Below are positions 16,394 through 24,449 of a stretch of 38,842 bases of DNA, piece after piece (positions within the stretch are counted from its first letter, which is position 1; every line of letters starts with the position of its first letter). The translations under genes and the position numbers were made by a program. The notes beneath the pieces are model-generated. The model saw only the letters and a program-made list of their open reading frames with translations, did no database searches and had not been told where the DNA came from. Source of the stretch: Lachnospiraceae bacterium (GTDB lineage Bacteria; Bacillota; Clostridia; Lachnospirales; Lachnospiraceae); assembly GCA_900757195.1 (NCBI GenBank), contig CAAEMZ010000044.1, positions 1-38,842 on the forward strand. The letters are read 5' to 3'.

Positions 16394-16407
16394 CGTAAAC
16401 CTTTACG
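16394..16407 (+). promoter_or_regulatory. Palindromic LacI-family operator
   Basis: CGTAAA-CC-TTTACG is a perfect 6-bp inverted repeat with a 2-base centre, the form expected for a LacI-family site. It sits just after the predicted transcription start and before the regulator's start codon, so it probably mediates autoregulation. Confidence 0.65.
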
Positions 16408-16430
16408 CAAAAGAAGAAAGTGGTGGCGGT

Positions 16431-17426
16431 ATGGAGGAAAAGAAAGTTTCTATCGTTGACGTGGCAAAAAAATCCGGAGTTTCTACAGCCACTGTTTCCA
16501 GGGTGGTCAACCAGTTGGGCGGCTATTCTAAAGAAACGGAAAAGAAGGTACTGAAAACAATTAAAGAATATGGATTCCGCCCGAATGTGAATGCCATCGG
16601 TCTTCGGACAAAGCGGAGTCATTGTGTCGGTGTGATCGTACCGGATATAACCAATGAATTTTTTGCAAAGATTGTAAGGATATTGGATATTTTTTTCATA
16701 AAATATAATTATTCCGTACTCATTTGTGATTCGAATGAAGATCCGGAACTGGAAGCCCGGCATATTCAGGATATGTTTGATAAAAATGTGGACGGGCTGA
16801 TTTATGTGTCCGGTATGGAGAGTATCAGCCCGATTTTGAAAAATCACAAAGTACCGGTGGTATTTATTGACCGTTCCCCGAAGGATGCGGAAGTCATTGT
16901 CCAGTCGGATAATTTTCAGGGCGGCTATCTGGCAGCGAAGGAACTTCTGAAGGCCGGCTGCAGAAAGCCTTTATTACTGAGGGATTACCGGATGGCTTCG
17001 ACCATTCAGCAGCGCCGTCGTGGTTTTATGGAGGCTCTGAAAGAGAACGGTATGGAATGTCAGAGAGATTATGAAGTCGCTGTGATGCCGGACTACATGT
17101 CGGCCAAAGAAAAGATTTCAGAAATCCTCACTGAAAAAGGATGCTGTTTTGACGGCATTTTTACGACCAATGATATGATGGCCCTTGGAGCGATGCATGC
17201 GCTGGCGGAAGCCGGATACAGTGTGCCGCAGCAGGTGAAGCTCGTTGGTTTTGATAATGTATCCCTGTCGGAGTTCTGCAGTCCGCCGATGACGACGATT
17301 GCCCAGAATACGGAGCAGCTTGCTATGGTGGCTGGAAAAGCCCTGCTGAAACTCATCCGGAAAGAGGATATTGAAAAGAAAGAATATGTTGTTCCTGTAA
17401 GTATTCAGGTGCGGAGTACAACTTAA
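16431..17426 (+). CDS. LacI-family regulator of the allose operon
   Basis: Repressor of 331 residues. The N-terminal helix-turn-helix is VSIVDVAKKSGVSTATVSRV followed by the hinge helix RPNVNAIGLRT. The periplasmic-binding-like ligand domain contains VGVIVPDITNEFFAKI and FDGIFTTNDMMALGAM. The start MEEKKVSIVDV is chosen because the predicted mRNA starts near 16386 and LacI proteins begin just before the HTH; GGTGGCGG acts as a weak RBS. Its first place in the operon, 57 bases ahead of the ATPase gene, makes a sugar phosphate or allose the likely inducer. E. coli uses a different (RpiR-family) regulator at this locus. Confidence 0.88.
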   Translation: MEEKKVSIVDVAKKSGVSTATVSRVVNQLGGYSKETEKKVLKTIKEYGFRPNVNAIGLRTKRSHCVGVIVPDITNEFFAKIVRILDIFFIKYNYSVLICDSNEDPELEARHIQDMFDKNVDGLIYVSGMESISPILKNHKVPVVFIDRSPKDAEVIVQSDNFQGGYLAAKELLKAGCRKPLLLRDYRMASTIQQRRRGFMEALKENGMECQRDYEVAVMPDYMSAKEKISEILTEKGCCFDGIFTTNDMMALGAMHALAEAGYSVPQQVKLVGFDNVSLSEFCSPPMTTIAQNTEQLAMVAGKALLKLIRKEDIEKKEYVVPVSIQVRSTT

Positions 17427-17483
17427 ATATCCACGTACAGAATACTGGGAAGTAACCCATTTATCTTAATAAAGGAGGATTCT

Positions 17484-19001
17484 ATGCAAACATTAGTTAA
17501 AATGGAAGGCATTACCAAAGAATTTCCCGGTGTCAAAGCCCTTGACAATATTTCTTTGGAAATTAATGCAGGTGAGGTGCATGTCCTGCTGGGAGAAAAT
17601 GGTGCCGGAAAGTCTACACTGATGAAGATTCTCAGTGGTGTTTACACGCCGACATCGGGAAAAATCACAGTAAAGGGAAAAGAATATTCACATCTGACAC
17701 CGCAGGATTCCTACGAAAACGGAATCAGTATTATTTATCAGGAATTGAGTGTTATCAATGAACTTTCGATTCTTGAAAATCTTTTTGTCGGAAAACTGCC
17801 GACCCATAAAGTTGCCGGATTTTCCGTTGTGGATTATAAAAAGATGCGCGAAACAGCCCAGGAAGTGCTCGCAAAGGTTGGTGTGAAAAGAGATCCGAAA
17901 ATGTTTGTGGAAAATATCAGTATTTCTGAAAAACAGCAGGTGGAAATCGCCAAGGCGCTGGCTTCCAATGCGGATGTGATCATTATGGATGAACCGACCA
18001 CATCGCTGACAACTTCGGAAACCGAGCATCTGTTTAAAATTATCCGTCAGTTAAAGGCGGAAGGCAAGGGTATTGTTTATATCAGCCATAAGATGAAAGA
18101 AATCAAAGAAATCGGCGACCGGGTAACGGTTCTGAAGGACGGTACTTATGTGGGTACCCGAAAGGTCGATGAGGTCGAAGTCGATGACCTGGTAGCCATG
18201 ATGGTCGGCCGTAAGATCCAGGGAACCTATCTGAACGAAGAGTGTCAGGATTTTTCGGATAAACCGGTATTTTTTGAAGTTAAAAATATTTCACGAAAAG
18301 ACCAGAAGGTTAAAAATGTTTCCTTCCAGCTTCATAAGGGCGAAATCCTTGGATTTGCAGGGCTTGTCGGTTCGGGACGAAGCGAACTGATGAATGCAAT
18401 CTTCGGTGCGGAACCAAAATCCGAAGGTCAGATTTTCATGGAAGGAAAAGAACTGAAAATCCGGAATCCATATGAAGCGATTCAGAATGGTCTTGGCATG
18501 GTTACAGAAAACCGGCGGGAAACAGGTTTCCTTGATAATTTTGATATTAAACAGAATATCTCCATCGCTCCTTTTATTAAAACGTCAAAGGGCAGCGGAG
18601 TGATCGGCCTGCTGAACAATAAGGCGGAACTGGATTATGCCAATCAGCAGTGCGCGGACATCCGCGTTAAATGCCGGGATATTCATCAGAATATTACCGA
18701 ATTGTCTGGTGGTAATCAGCAGAAGGTGATTCTTGGTAAATGGATGGCGGCGGAAAGTAAGCTGATTATTTTTGATGAGCCGACGAAGGGTATCGACGTC
18801 GGAAGTAAGAGTGAGATTTATGTCCTCATGCGTAAACTGGCAAACGAGGGCAAGGGTGTTCTCGTTGTATCTTCCGAACTTCCGGAACTTCTTTCCGTAT
18901 GTGATACGATTGCGGTTTTCCGTGAAGGTGAGATCCGGGGTATATTCAGAAATTCAGAGGCAACCGAAGAAAAGATTGTAAAAACATCCACAGGCGAATA
19001 G
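17484..19001 (+). CDS. alsA: D-allose ABC importer ATP-binding subunit (AlsA/RbsA-like)
   Basis: Double-NBD sugar ATPase of 505 residues, standard for the RbsA/MglA/AlsA family. The first domain has GENGAGKST, a variant signature segment ISEKQQVEIAKAL and MDEPTTSLT. The second has the characteristically degenerate Walker A GLVGSGRSE, then LSGGNQQKVILGKW and FDEPTKGIDVG. AAAGGAGG precedes the ATG. It powers uptake through the permease encoded 19 bases downstream. Sugar specificity follows from the neighbouring epimerase, kinase and binding protein, not from this subunit. Confidence 0.9.
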   Translation: MQTLVKMEGITKEFPGVKALDNISLEINAGEVHVLLGENGAGKSTLMKILSGVYTPTSGKITVKGKEYSHLTPQDSYENGISIIYQELSVINELSILENLFVGKLPTHKVAGFSVVDYKKMRETAQEVLAKVGVKRDPKMFVENISISEKQQVEIAKALASNADVIIMDEPTTSLTTSETEHLFKIIRQLKAEGKGIVYISHKMKEIKEIGDRVTVLKDGTYVGTRKVDEVEVDDLVAMMVGRKIQGTYLNEECQDFSDKPVFFEVKNISRKDQKVKNVSFQLHKGEILGFAGLVGSGRSELMNAIFGAEPKSEGQIFMEGKELKIRNPYEAIQNGLGMVTENRRETGFLDNFDIKQNISIAPFIKTSKGSGVIGLLNNKAELDYANQQCADIRVKCRDIHQNITELSGGNQQKVILGKWMAAESKLIIFDEPTKGIDVGSKSEIYVLMRKLANEGKGVLVVSSELPELLSVCDTIAVFREGEIRGIFRNSEATEEKIVKTSTGE

Positions 19002-19020
19002 GAAAAAGGAGATTGAAACG

Positions 19021-19983
19021 ATGAGTGAAAATAATGCAAAGAAAAAAATGTCATTCGGTGAGATTTGGCAGAAATTCGGTACGATTGGTATCTTTGTTCT
19101 CTTATTGATTATTCTGGCTGTTATAAAGCCGGACAGTGTATTTAATTCAAGCAGTGTGCCGCAGATTCTGAAACAGAGTTCGGTTAACGTTCTGCTGGCC
19201 CTCGGTGAATTTTTCGCGATCCTTATTGCCGGCATTGACCTGTCCGTCGGTTCGGTGGCAGCGCTGACCGGTCTGCTGACCGCAAAGATGATGATCGTCG
19301 GCGTTCCGGTGCCGGCTGCGATTCTGGCAGGTATTCTGCTGGGTACAGCCTTTGGTTTTATCAACGGTATGCTCGTCAACCGTACAGGTCTGCATCCGTT
19401 TATCATTACACTGGGTACACAGTCGATTTTCCGTGGTGTTACCCTCGTATTATCAAATTCCCGTTCCGTATACGGTTTTCCGGTATCCTTTACAGCCATG
19501 ATGAGCGGTAAAGTGATCGGTATTCCGATTCCGGTAATTATTGCACTGATTGCAGCAGTTATTCTCTGGTTTGTTACAACCAAATGTAAAGTCGGACGTA
19601 ACATCTACGCTCTGGGCGGAAATATGGATGCTGCATGGTATTCCGGTATTAATGTAAATCTTCACCGTCTGATCGTGTTTATGATCTCCGGTACATGTGC
19701 CGGTATCGCCGGTGTTGTTCTTCTCGGCCGTGTCGGCGCCGCAGAACCTGCAGCGGGAACCGGTTTTGAAACCTATGCGATTGCCGCTTCCATCATCGGC
19801 GGTACAAGCTTTATGGGTGGTAAAGGTAAGATTCCGGGCGTTGTGATCGGCGGTCTTATCATCGGTCTGATCAACTATGCGATGACAGCTCTGACACTGC
19901 CATCCACTTACCAGCAGATTGTTATGGGCGCCCTGATTATCATCGCTGTTACGATTGATACGGTTGTTGCAAGAAAGTCCTGA
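19021..19983 (+). CDS. alsC: D-allose ABC importer permease (AlsC/RbsC-like)
   Basis: Polytopic permease of 320 residues of the BPD_transp_2 family. It has around eight hydrophobic segments and conserved blocks GIDLSVGSVAALTGL, NGMLVNRTGLHPFIITLGT and AASIIGGTSFMGGKGKIPG. It forms the membrane channel for the ATPase encoded upstream. AAAAAGGAG precedes the ATG. A hairpin and possible internal promoter follow it. Confidence 0.9.
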   Translation: MSENNAKKKMSFGEIWQKFGTIGIFVLLLIILAVIKPDSVFNSSSVPQILKQSSVNVLLALGEFFAILIAGIDLSVGSVAALTGLLTAKMMIVGVPVPAAILAGILLGTAFGFINGMLVNRTGLHPFIITLGTQSIFRGVTLVLSNSRSVYGFPVSFTAMMSGKVIGIPIPVIIALIAAVILWFVTTKCKVGRNIYALGGNMDAAWYSGINVNLHRLIVFMISGTCAGIAGVVLLGRVGAAEPAAGTGFETYAIAASIIGGTSFMGGKGKIPGVVIGGLIIGLINYAMTALTLPSTYQQIVMGALIIIAVTIDTVVARKS

Positions 19984-20012
19984 TCGGAAGTTGCCTAAAC
20001 TTGAATCTTAAA

Positions 20013-20038
20013 CTCCCCGCATTGCAATATGCGGGGAG
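20013..20038 (+). other. Intergenic hairpin inside the allose operon
   Basis: CTCCCCGCAT (20013-20022) pairs perfectly with ATGCGGGGAG (20029-20038) around a 6-base loop. No T-run follows, so it is more likely an RNA-processing or stability element than a terminator. Confidence 0.6.
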
Positions 20039-20050
20039 ATATAGTAAAAT
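20022..20050 (+). promoter_or_regulatory. Possible internal promoter before the epimerase gene
   Basis: TTGCAA (20022-20027) and TAAAAT (20045-20050) are 17 bases apart. The -35 lies in the hairpin loop and arm. Moderate hexamer match only. Confidence 0.35.
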
Positions 20051-20080
20051 ATATGTGAAATTTAAGGAGGACTTACATCT

Positions 20081-20758
20081 ATGAAACCACTTTTTAACCC
20101 ATCCCTGATGTGCATGGATTTACTGAATATTAAAGAACAGATTGAGATTTTAAATGAGAGAGCCGATATGTATCACGTGGATATTATGGACGGCCATTTT
20201 GTTAAAAATATTACCCTTTCACCGGATTTCGTAAAAGCGATCAGCAAGGCTGTTAAGATTCCGATGGACTGCCACCTGATGGTCACAGATCCGGATGATT
20301 ATATCGAAAGCCTGGCCCAGGCCGGCGCCGGATATATCTGTCCGCATGCAGAAACGATTAATTCCGATGCGTTCCGCATCATCAATAAGATCCGTGCCAA
20401 TGGCTGTAAGGTCGGCGTTGTTTTAAATCCGGCCACACCGTTATCTTATATCCAGCACTATATCCATCTGGTCGATAAGATCACGATCATGAGCGTGGAT
20501 CCTGGTTTTGCCGGACAGCCGTTTATCCGTGAAATGCTGGATAAAATTGCAGAGGCAAAACGTTTGAAAGAGGAACACGGATATAAATACATCATCGAAG
20601 TCGACGGTTCCTGTAATGCGAATACATTTAAGGACCTGGCTGCGGCAGGAACAGAATGTTTTATCGTAGGCAGTTCCGGATTATTTAACCTGGATGAAGA
20701 TTTAACGATTGCATGGGATAAGATGATTGAAACTTTTAATGCCTGTGTGAACCAGTAA
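20081..20758 (+). CDS. alsE: D-allulose-6-phosphate 3-epimerase
   Basis: TIM-barrel epimerase of 225 residues that converts allulose-6-phosphate to fructose-6-phosphate. Ribulose-phosphate-epimerase family residues are seen in YHVDIMDGHFV, MDCHLMV, MSVDPGFAGQPF and IIEVDGSC. The blocks NPSLMCMDLL, KEQIE, HAETIN and IVGSSGLF match E. coli AlsE as remembered, more closely than Rpe. AAGGAGG precedes the ATG. It sits between the permease and the kinase. Confidence 0.9.
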   Translation: MKPLFNPSLMCMDLLNIKEQIEILNERADMYHVDIMDGHFVKNITLSPDFVKAISKAVKIPMDCHLMVTDPDDYIESLAQAGAGYICPHAETINSDAFRIINKIRANGCKVGVVLNPATPLSYIQHYIHLVDKITIMSVDPGFAGQPFIREMLDKIAEAKRLKEEHGYKYIIEVDGSCNANTFKDLAAAGTECFIVGSSGLFNLDEDLTIAWDKMIETFNACVNQ

Positions 20759-20776
20759 GGCAGAAAGGAATCAATT

Positions 20777-21694
20777 ATGAAATATGTCATAGGCATTGAT
20801 ATCGGAGGAACAAATCTGCGGATCGGTACCGTGGATGAAGAAGGAAATTTAACCAATTTTGAACGGAAGTCCAGTGAATCCCTTGTATCGGAAGGCGCTG
20901 TGGAGAACCTTGGCAATGAGGTGAAATCCTATATTGACCGCTATAAGCTGGAAGGCCGGGTTGGCGCCATTTCTGTCGGTGTTCCGTCGATGGTGAGCAA
21001 GGATAAAAGTTTTATCTATTCGACGCCGAATTTAAAAGGGCTGGAGAATATCGATCTCGGACATCTTCTGGGAGATTATGTGAATATCCCGGTATTCGTT
21101 GACCGGGATGTGAATTATCTTCTGGTGAATGATATAAAAACCCATGGGCTGGATCCGGACAGGGAACGGACGATTCTCGGTTTCTATCTTGGAACCGGAT
21201 TCGGGAATGCCGTTTATATTAACGGACAGCTTCATGTGGGAAAAAACGGCGTGGCCGGAGAGCTTGGCCATATTCCGATGTACGGCATCGAAGAAGCCTG
21301 TACCTGTGGAAATATCGGATGTTCTGAAACCCGGTGTTCCGGCAGGTATCTGCGTTATTTAGCAGATACGTATTTTCCGGATACAGATATTTCAGAAGTT
21401 TTTGTAAAACACGGAGATGACCCGAGAATTCAGGAATATGTGGATACTCTGGCGATTCCGATGGCGACAGAAATTAACATTCTGGACCCGGATTATGTCA
21501 TTATGGCCGGAGGGGTCATGGTGATGGATGGATTTCCGATGGACCGCATGATCCGGGCGATAAAGGAGCGGGCAAGAAAACCGTTCCCTTCGGAAAATCT
21601 TGAATTTATTTTTCCAAAGCATACTCAGGACAGCGGTGTGATCGGAGGGGCTTATGCTGCTTTTGATAAGCTTGGAAAAAACAGACAGAAGTAA
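20777..21694 (+). CDS. alsK: D-allose kinase (ROK family)
   Basis: ROK kinase of 305 residues that phosphorylates D-allose at O6. The ATP-binding start is GIDIGGTNLRIG. The catalytic aspartate region is VFVDRDVN, the ROK histidine lies in GVAGELGHIPM, and the zinc motif is CTCGNIGCSE. The length and context, next to alsE, favour allose kinase over glucokinase or mannokinase, but this specificity is inferred. AGAAAGGAA precedes the ATG. Confidence 0.86.
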   Translation: MKYVIGIDIGGTNLRIGTVDEEGNLTNFERKSSESLVSEGAVENLGNEVKSYIDRYKLEGRVGAISVGVPSMVSKDKSFIYSTPNLKGLENIDLGHLLGDYVNIPVFVDRDVNYLLVNDIKTHGLDPDRERTILGFYLGTGFGNAVYINGQLHVGKNGVAGELGHIPMYGIEEACTCGNIGCSETRCSGRYLRYLADTYFPDTDISEVFVKHGDDPRIQEYVDTLAIPMATEINILDPDYVIMAGGVMVMDGFPMDRMIRAIKERARKPFPSENLEFIFPKHTQDSGVIGGAYAAFDKLGKNRQK

Positions 21695-21766
21695 ATCTGT
21701 CTATGAAAAATGGTATAGAGCTGTGAAACAGTCTATATAAAAAGCCAAAGAAGGAGAGGATTAAAA

Positions 21767-22795
21767 ATGAAAAAAAGAATCGTGGCTTTAGCGCTGACGA
21801 TGACAATGGTCGTTGCAGCACTTGTCGGATGCGGTGGCTCTGACAAAAAAGAAACAAAGGCAGAAACAAAAGCTGCTGAAACAACAGCAGCAACAGAAGC
21901 AGCGGGGGAAACAACTGCTGAAGCAACAGGTGACGCAGAATATGCGGTTATTCTGAAAACACAGGCATCAGACTTCTGGATGAAGATGTGGACAGGTGTT
22001 GAAGAAAAAGCAGCAGAACTCGGCATCAAAGTGGATCTTTACTCAGCACAGAGTGAAGAAGATATCGAAGGACAGCTCGCTATTCTTGAAAGCTGTATCA
22101 ACAAAGGATACAAAGGTATCGCTATCGCTCCTCTGTCTCCTGTAAACCTGGTAGCAGGTGTTGCAAAAGCAACAGAAGCAGGTATCACAGTTGTAAACCT
22201 TGATGAAAAATTTGACATGGACGAAATGGCAAAACAGGGTGGTGCTGTTGTTGGTTTCGTAACGACAGATAACGTTGCTGTTGGTGCTAAAGGTGCCGGA
22301 TATATCGTTGAAAACGTTGAAAAAGGAAGCAAAGTTGCTGTTATCGAAGGTAAAGCCGGAAATACATCCGGTGAAGACAGAAAACAGGGTGCTACAGATG
22401 CTTTCACAGCTGCTGGCTTAGAAGTTGTCGGAAGTCTTCCTGCTGACTGGGATCGCCAGAAAGCTCTGGATACTGCAGCAAGCTTCATTCAGCAGAATCC
22501 TGACTTAAAGGGTATCTACTGCTGTAACGATACAATGGCTCTTGGTGCATTACAGGCTGTTATCAATGCAGACAAACTCGGTGAAATCCTTGTTGTTGGT
22601 ACAGACGGCGATACAGAAGCTGTTGATTCCGTACAGGCTGGACAGTTATCCGCAACAGTAGCTCAGGACCCTGCAGGCATCGGCGCAAAAGGTCTTGAAC
22701 TCTTAATCGAAGCTGTAAAAGCTGGTAACAAAGGTGAAGTTGGCGTTGTTCCAGAAATGACACCAGTTGATTCTAAACTCATCGTTAAAGAATGA
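21767..22795 (+). CDS. alsB: D-allose-binding lipoprotein
   Basis: Lipoprotein of 342 residues. The lipobox is ALVGCGG, followed by a low-complexity A/T/E/K linker to about residue 60. The mature domain begins AEYAVILKTQ. The blocks FVTTDNVAVGAKGAGYI, EGKAGNTSGEDRKQGA, LPADWDRQKALD and IYCCNDTMALGALQAV match E. coli AlsB as remembered, so it is the specificity subunit of the importer. AAGGAGAGG precedes the ATG. Codon choice (many GCT, GTT, AAA, ACA) differs from neighbouring genes and suggests high expression. It is last in the operon, whereas E. coli places alsB near the front. Confidence 0.9.
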   Translation: MKKRIVALALTMTMVVAALVGCGGSDKKETKAETKAAETTAATEAAGETTAEATGDAEYAVILKTQASDFWMKMWTGVEEKAAELGIKVDLYSAQSEEDIEGQLAILESCINKGYKGIAIAPLSPVNLVAGVAKATEAGITVVNLDEKFDMDEMAKQGGAVVGFVTTDNVAVGAKGAGYIVENVEKGSKVAVIEGKAGNTSGEDRKQGATDAFTAAGLEVVGSLPADWDRQKALDTAASFIQQNPDLKGIYCCNDTMALGALQAVINADKLGEILVVGTDGDTEAVDSVQAGQLSATVAQDPAGIGAKGLELLIEAVKAGNKGEVGVVPEMTPVDSKLIVKE

Positions 22796-22827
22796 TAAAA
22801 TCATAAGCGCGTCTTTTGACGGCTTTT

Positions 22828-22856
22828 GGGACCGGAGAAATCCGGTCCCTTTTTTT
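22828..22856 (+). terminator. Terminator of the allose operon
   Basis: GGGACCGGA (22828-22836) pairs with TCCGGTCCC (22841-22849) around a GAAA tetraloop, followed by seven Ts. Confidence 0.95.
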
Positions 22857-22885
22857 ATTGTATAGGAAATTCCTATACAATAAAA
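22853..22885. repeat. Perfect 33-base palindrome
   Basis: Arms TTTTATTGTATAGGAA (22853-22868) and TTCCTATACAATAAAA (22870-22885) are exact inverted copies around a single A. It overlaps the T-run of the allose terminator. Confidence 0.9.
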
Positions 22886-22903
22886 CGCTCCGCGAGGATC
22901 GCA

Positions 22904-22946
22904 CTGCGGCGGGAGAGAATTGTGTCGCTGAAGCGACCCGCCGCAG
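22904..22946. repeat. GC-rich nested stem-loop
   Basis: Outer arms CTGCGGCGGG (22904-22913) and CCCGCCGCAG (22937-22946) enclose an inner hairpin GTCGC-TGAA-GCGAC (22924-22937). It has no coding frame and differs sharply in GC content from the flanks, like dispersed intergenic elements. Confidence 0.8.
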
Positions 22947-22950
22947 GTGG

Positions 22951-22978
22951 AGAATCCCGCGAAGCAGGATTCTTTTTT
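22951..22978 (+). terminator. Second terminator-like hairpin
   Basis: AGAATCC (22951-22957) pairs with GGATTCT (22967-22973), with an inner GC-GAA-GC extension, followed by a T-run to 22978. It lies just before the radical SAM promoter and would insulate it. Confidence 0.75.
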
Positions 22979-23019
22979 AAATCCAAGAAGAACAAATTTT
23001 CTTAAAAACAAACAAATGT

Positions 23020-23048
23020 TTGACTTCCGGGGTTTGGAGTGTTATAAT
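23020..23048 (+). promoter_or_regulatory. Promoter of the radical SAM operon
   Basis: TTGACT (23020-23025) and a consensus TATAAT (23043-23048) are exactly 17 bases apart. The leader is about 48 bases. Confidence 0.85.
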
Positions 23049-23102
23049 CAATTTATAAATGACAGAAAAAACATCAGGAGATTTCCGGAAAGGAGCTGTA
23101 GC

Positions 23103-24449
23103 ATGAATTGTCCGGCAGCCGAAGATTTAATCCAGAAAAAGTTAACGATCCTGGCCGATGCGGCCAAGTATGATGTCGCCTGCACTTCCTCCGGCGTGAG
23201 CCGGAGCAGCGGCGGCACCGGAATGGGGAATTCCCGGGCAGCCGGAATCTGCCACAGCTTTTCCTCCGATGGCCGGTGCATTTCTCTGCTGAAAATCTTA
23301 TTGTCCAATGACTGTATCTACGATTGTAAGTATTGTCAGAACCGGTGCAGCAACGATATTCCGAGAGCAACCTTTACCCCGGAGGAGATCTGTGAACTGA
23401 CGATGGGCTTTTACCGGAGAAACTATATTGAAGGACTTTTCCTGAGTTCCGGAGTGGTGGAAAATCCCCATTATACGATGGAACTGATGCTGGAAACCCT
23501 GCGTCTCCTGCGTGAGAAGTATCAGTTCCATGGCTACATTCACGTGAAGTCGATTCCCGGGGCCGATGAAGCGCTGATTCGTAGAACCGGATTTTATGCA
23601 GACCGCATGAGCTGCAATTTAGAATTGCCGACGGCGGAGGGACTTAAAAAGCTGGCGCCGAATAAAAGCCGGAAAGCGATTTTAAGACCTCTGAGACAGG
23701 TTCAGTCAGGAATTTTACAGAGTAAAGAAGAACTGACCATCTACCGGCATGCGCCGAAGTTTGTACCGGCGGGCCAGAGTACTCAGGTGATCGTCGGGGC
23801 GACGCCGGAGAGTGATTATCAGATCCTTTCCGTGGCAGAGGCCCTGTATAAAAAATTTTCCCTGAGAAGGGTTTTCTATTCGGCCTACATAGCTGTAAAC
23901 AGGGATCATCTGCTTCCGTCAGTGGATACGCAGCCGCCGCTGCTGCGGGAACACCGGCTGTATCAGGCGGACTGGCTGCTGCGGTTTTATGGATTCAGCG
24001 CAGACGAGCTTCTCAGTGAAACCCATGATTCGTTTAATGTTGCTCTGGATCCGAAGTGCGACTGGGCGCTCCGAAATCTGGATCAGTTTCCGGTGGAGAT
24101 CAACAGGGGTTCTTACGAAATGCTTCTCAGAGTTCCAGGAATCGGAGTTATCGGCGCCCGACGCATCTGTCAGGCCCGGAGACATGGAACCCTGGATTTT
24201 AATGATTTAAAAAAGATGGGGGTCGTTCTTAAACGGGCCGTCTATTTTATTACCTGTTCCGGCCGGATGATGTATCCTGTTCATTTTGACCAGGATGCGA
24301 TCACAAGGAATCTCCTGTCGGTGCATGAACGGCTTCCGAAGGAAGTTCGTGAGTCGATTTCCGGTTATCATCAGCTTTCCATGTTTGATGACCGGCAGGC
24401 GGGTCCGTGGCAGATTGCCATGACAGAGAAGATGGAGGTGGTTCTTTGA
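23103..24449 (+). CDS. Putative DNA modification/repair radical SAM protein (TIGR03916-like)
   Basis: Protein of 448 residues. The radical SAM [4Fe-4S] motif CIYDCKYC holds Cys71, Cys75 and Cys78, with an unusual long N-terminal stretch (CTSSGVSRSSG, GICHSFSSDGRC). A helix-hairpin-helix near residues 340-385, LLRVPGIGVIGARRIC followed by LKKMGVVLKRA, would bind DNA non-specifically. The architecture matches the family named for its link to a uracil-DNA glycosylase. ATG 23103 follows AAAGGAG at a normal distance; a longer open frame upstream crosses the promoter and is rejected. The stop overlaps the TTG start of the partner gene. The chemistry is unknown. Confidence 0.85.
   Translation: MNCPAAEDLIQKKLTILADAAKYDVACTSSGVSRSSGGTGMGNSRAAGICHSFSSDGRCISLLKILLSNDCIYDCKYCQNRCSNDIPRATFTPEEICELTMGFYRRNYIEGLFLSSGVVENPHYTMELMLETLRLLREKYQFHGYIHVKSIPGADEALIRRTGFYADRMSCNLELPTAEGLKKLAPNKSRKAILRPLRQVQSGILQSKEELTIYRHAPKFVPAGQSTQVIVGATPESDYQILSVAEALYKKFSLRRVFYSAYIAVNRDHLLPSVDTQPPLLREHRLYQADWLLRFYGFSADELLSETHDSFNVALDPKCDWALRNLDQFPVEINRGSYEMLLRVPGIGVIGARRICQARRHGTLDFNDLKKMGVVLKRAVYFITCSGRMMYPVHFDQDAITRNLLSVHERLPKEVRESISGYHQLSMFDDRQAGPWQIAMTEKMEVVL

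Noticed and set aside
16365..16430. Upstream ATG extending the LacI-family regulator by 22 residues
   Set aside because: It falls inside the promoter (TTGACA/TATACT), before the expected transcription start, and the extension includes the operator.
22947..23102. N-terminal extension of the radical SAM protein
   Set aside because: The extension crosses a terminator hairpin and the TTGACT/TATAAT promoter; ATG 23103 has a good RBS.
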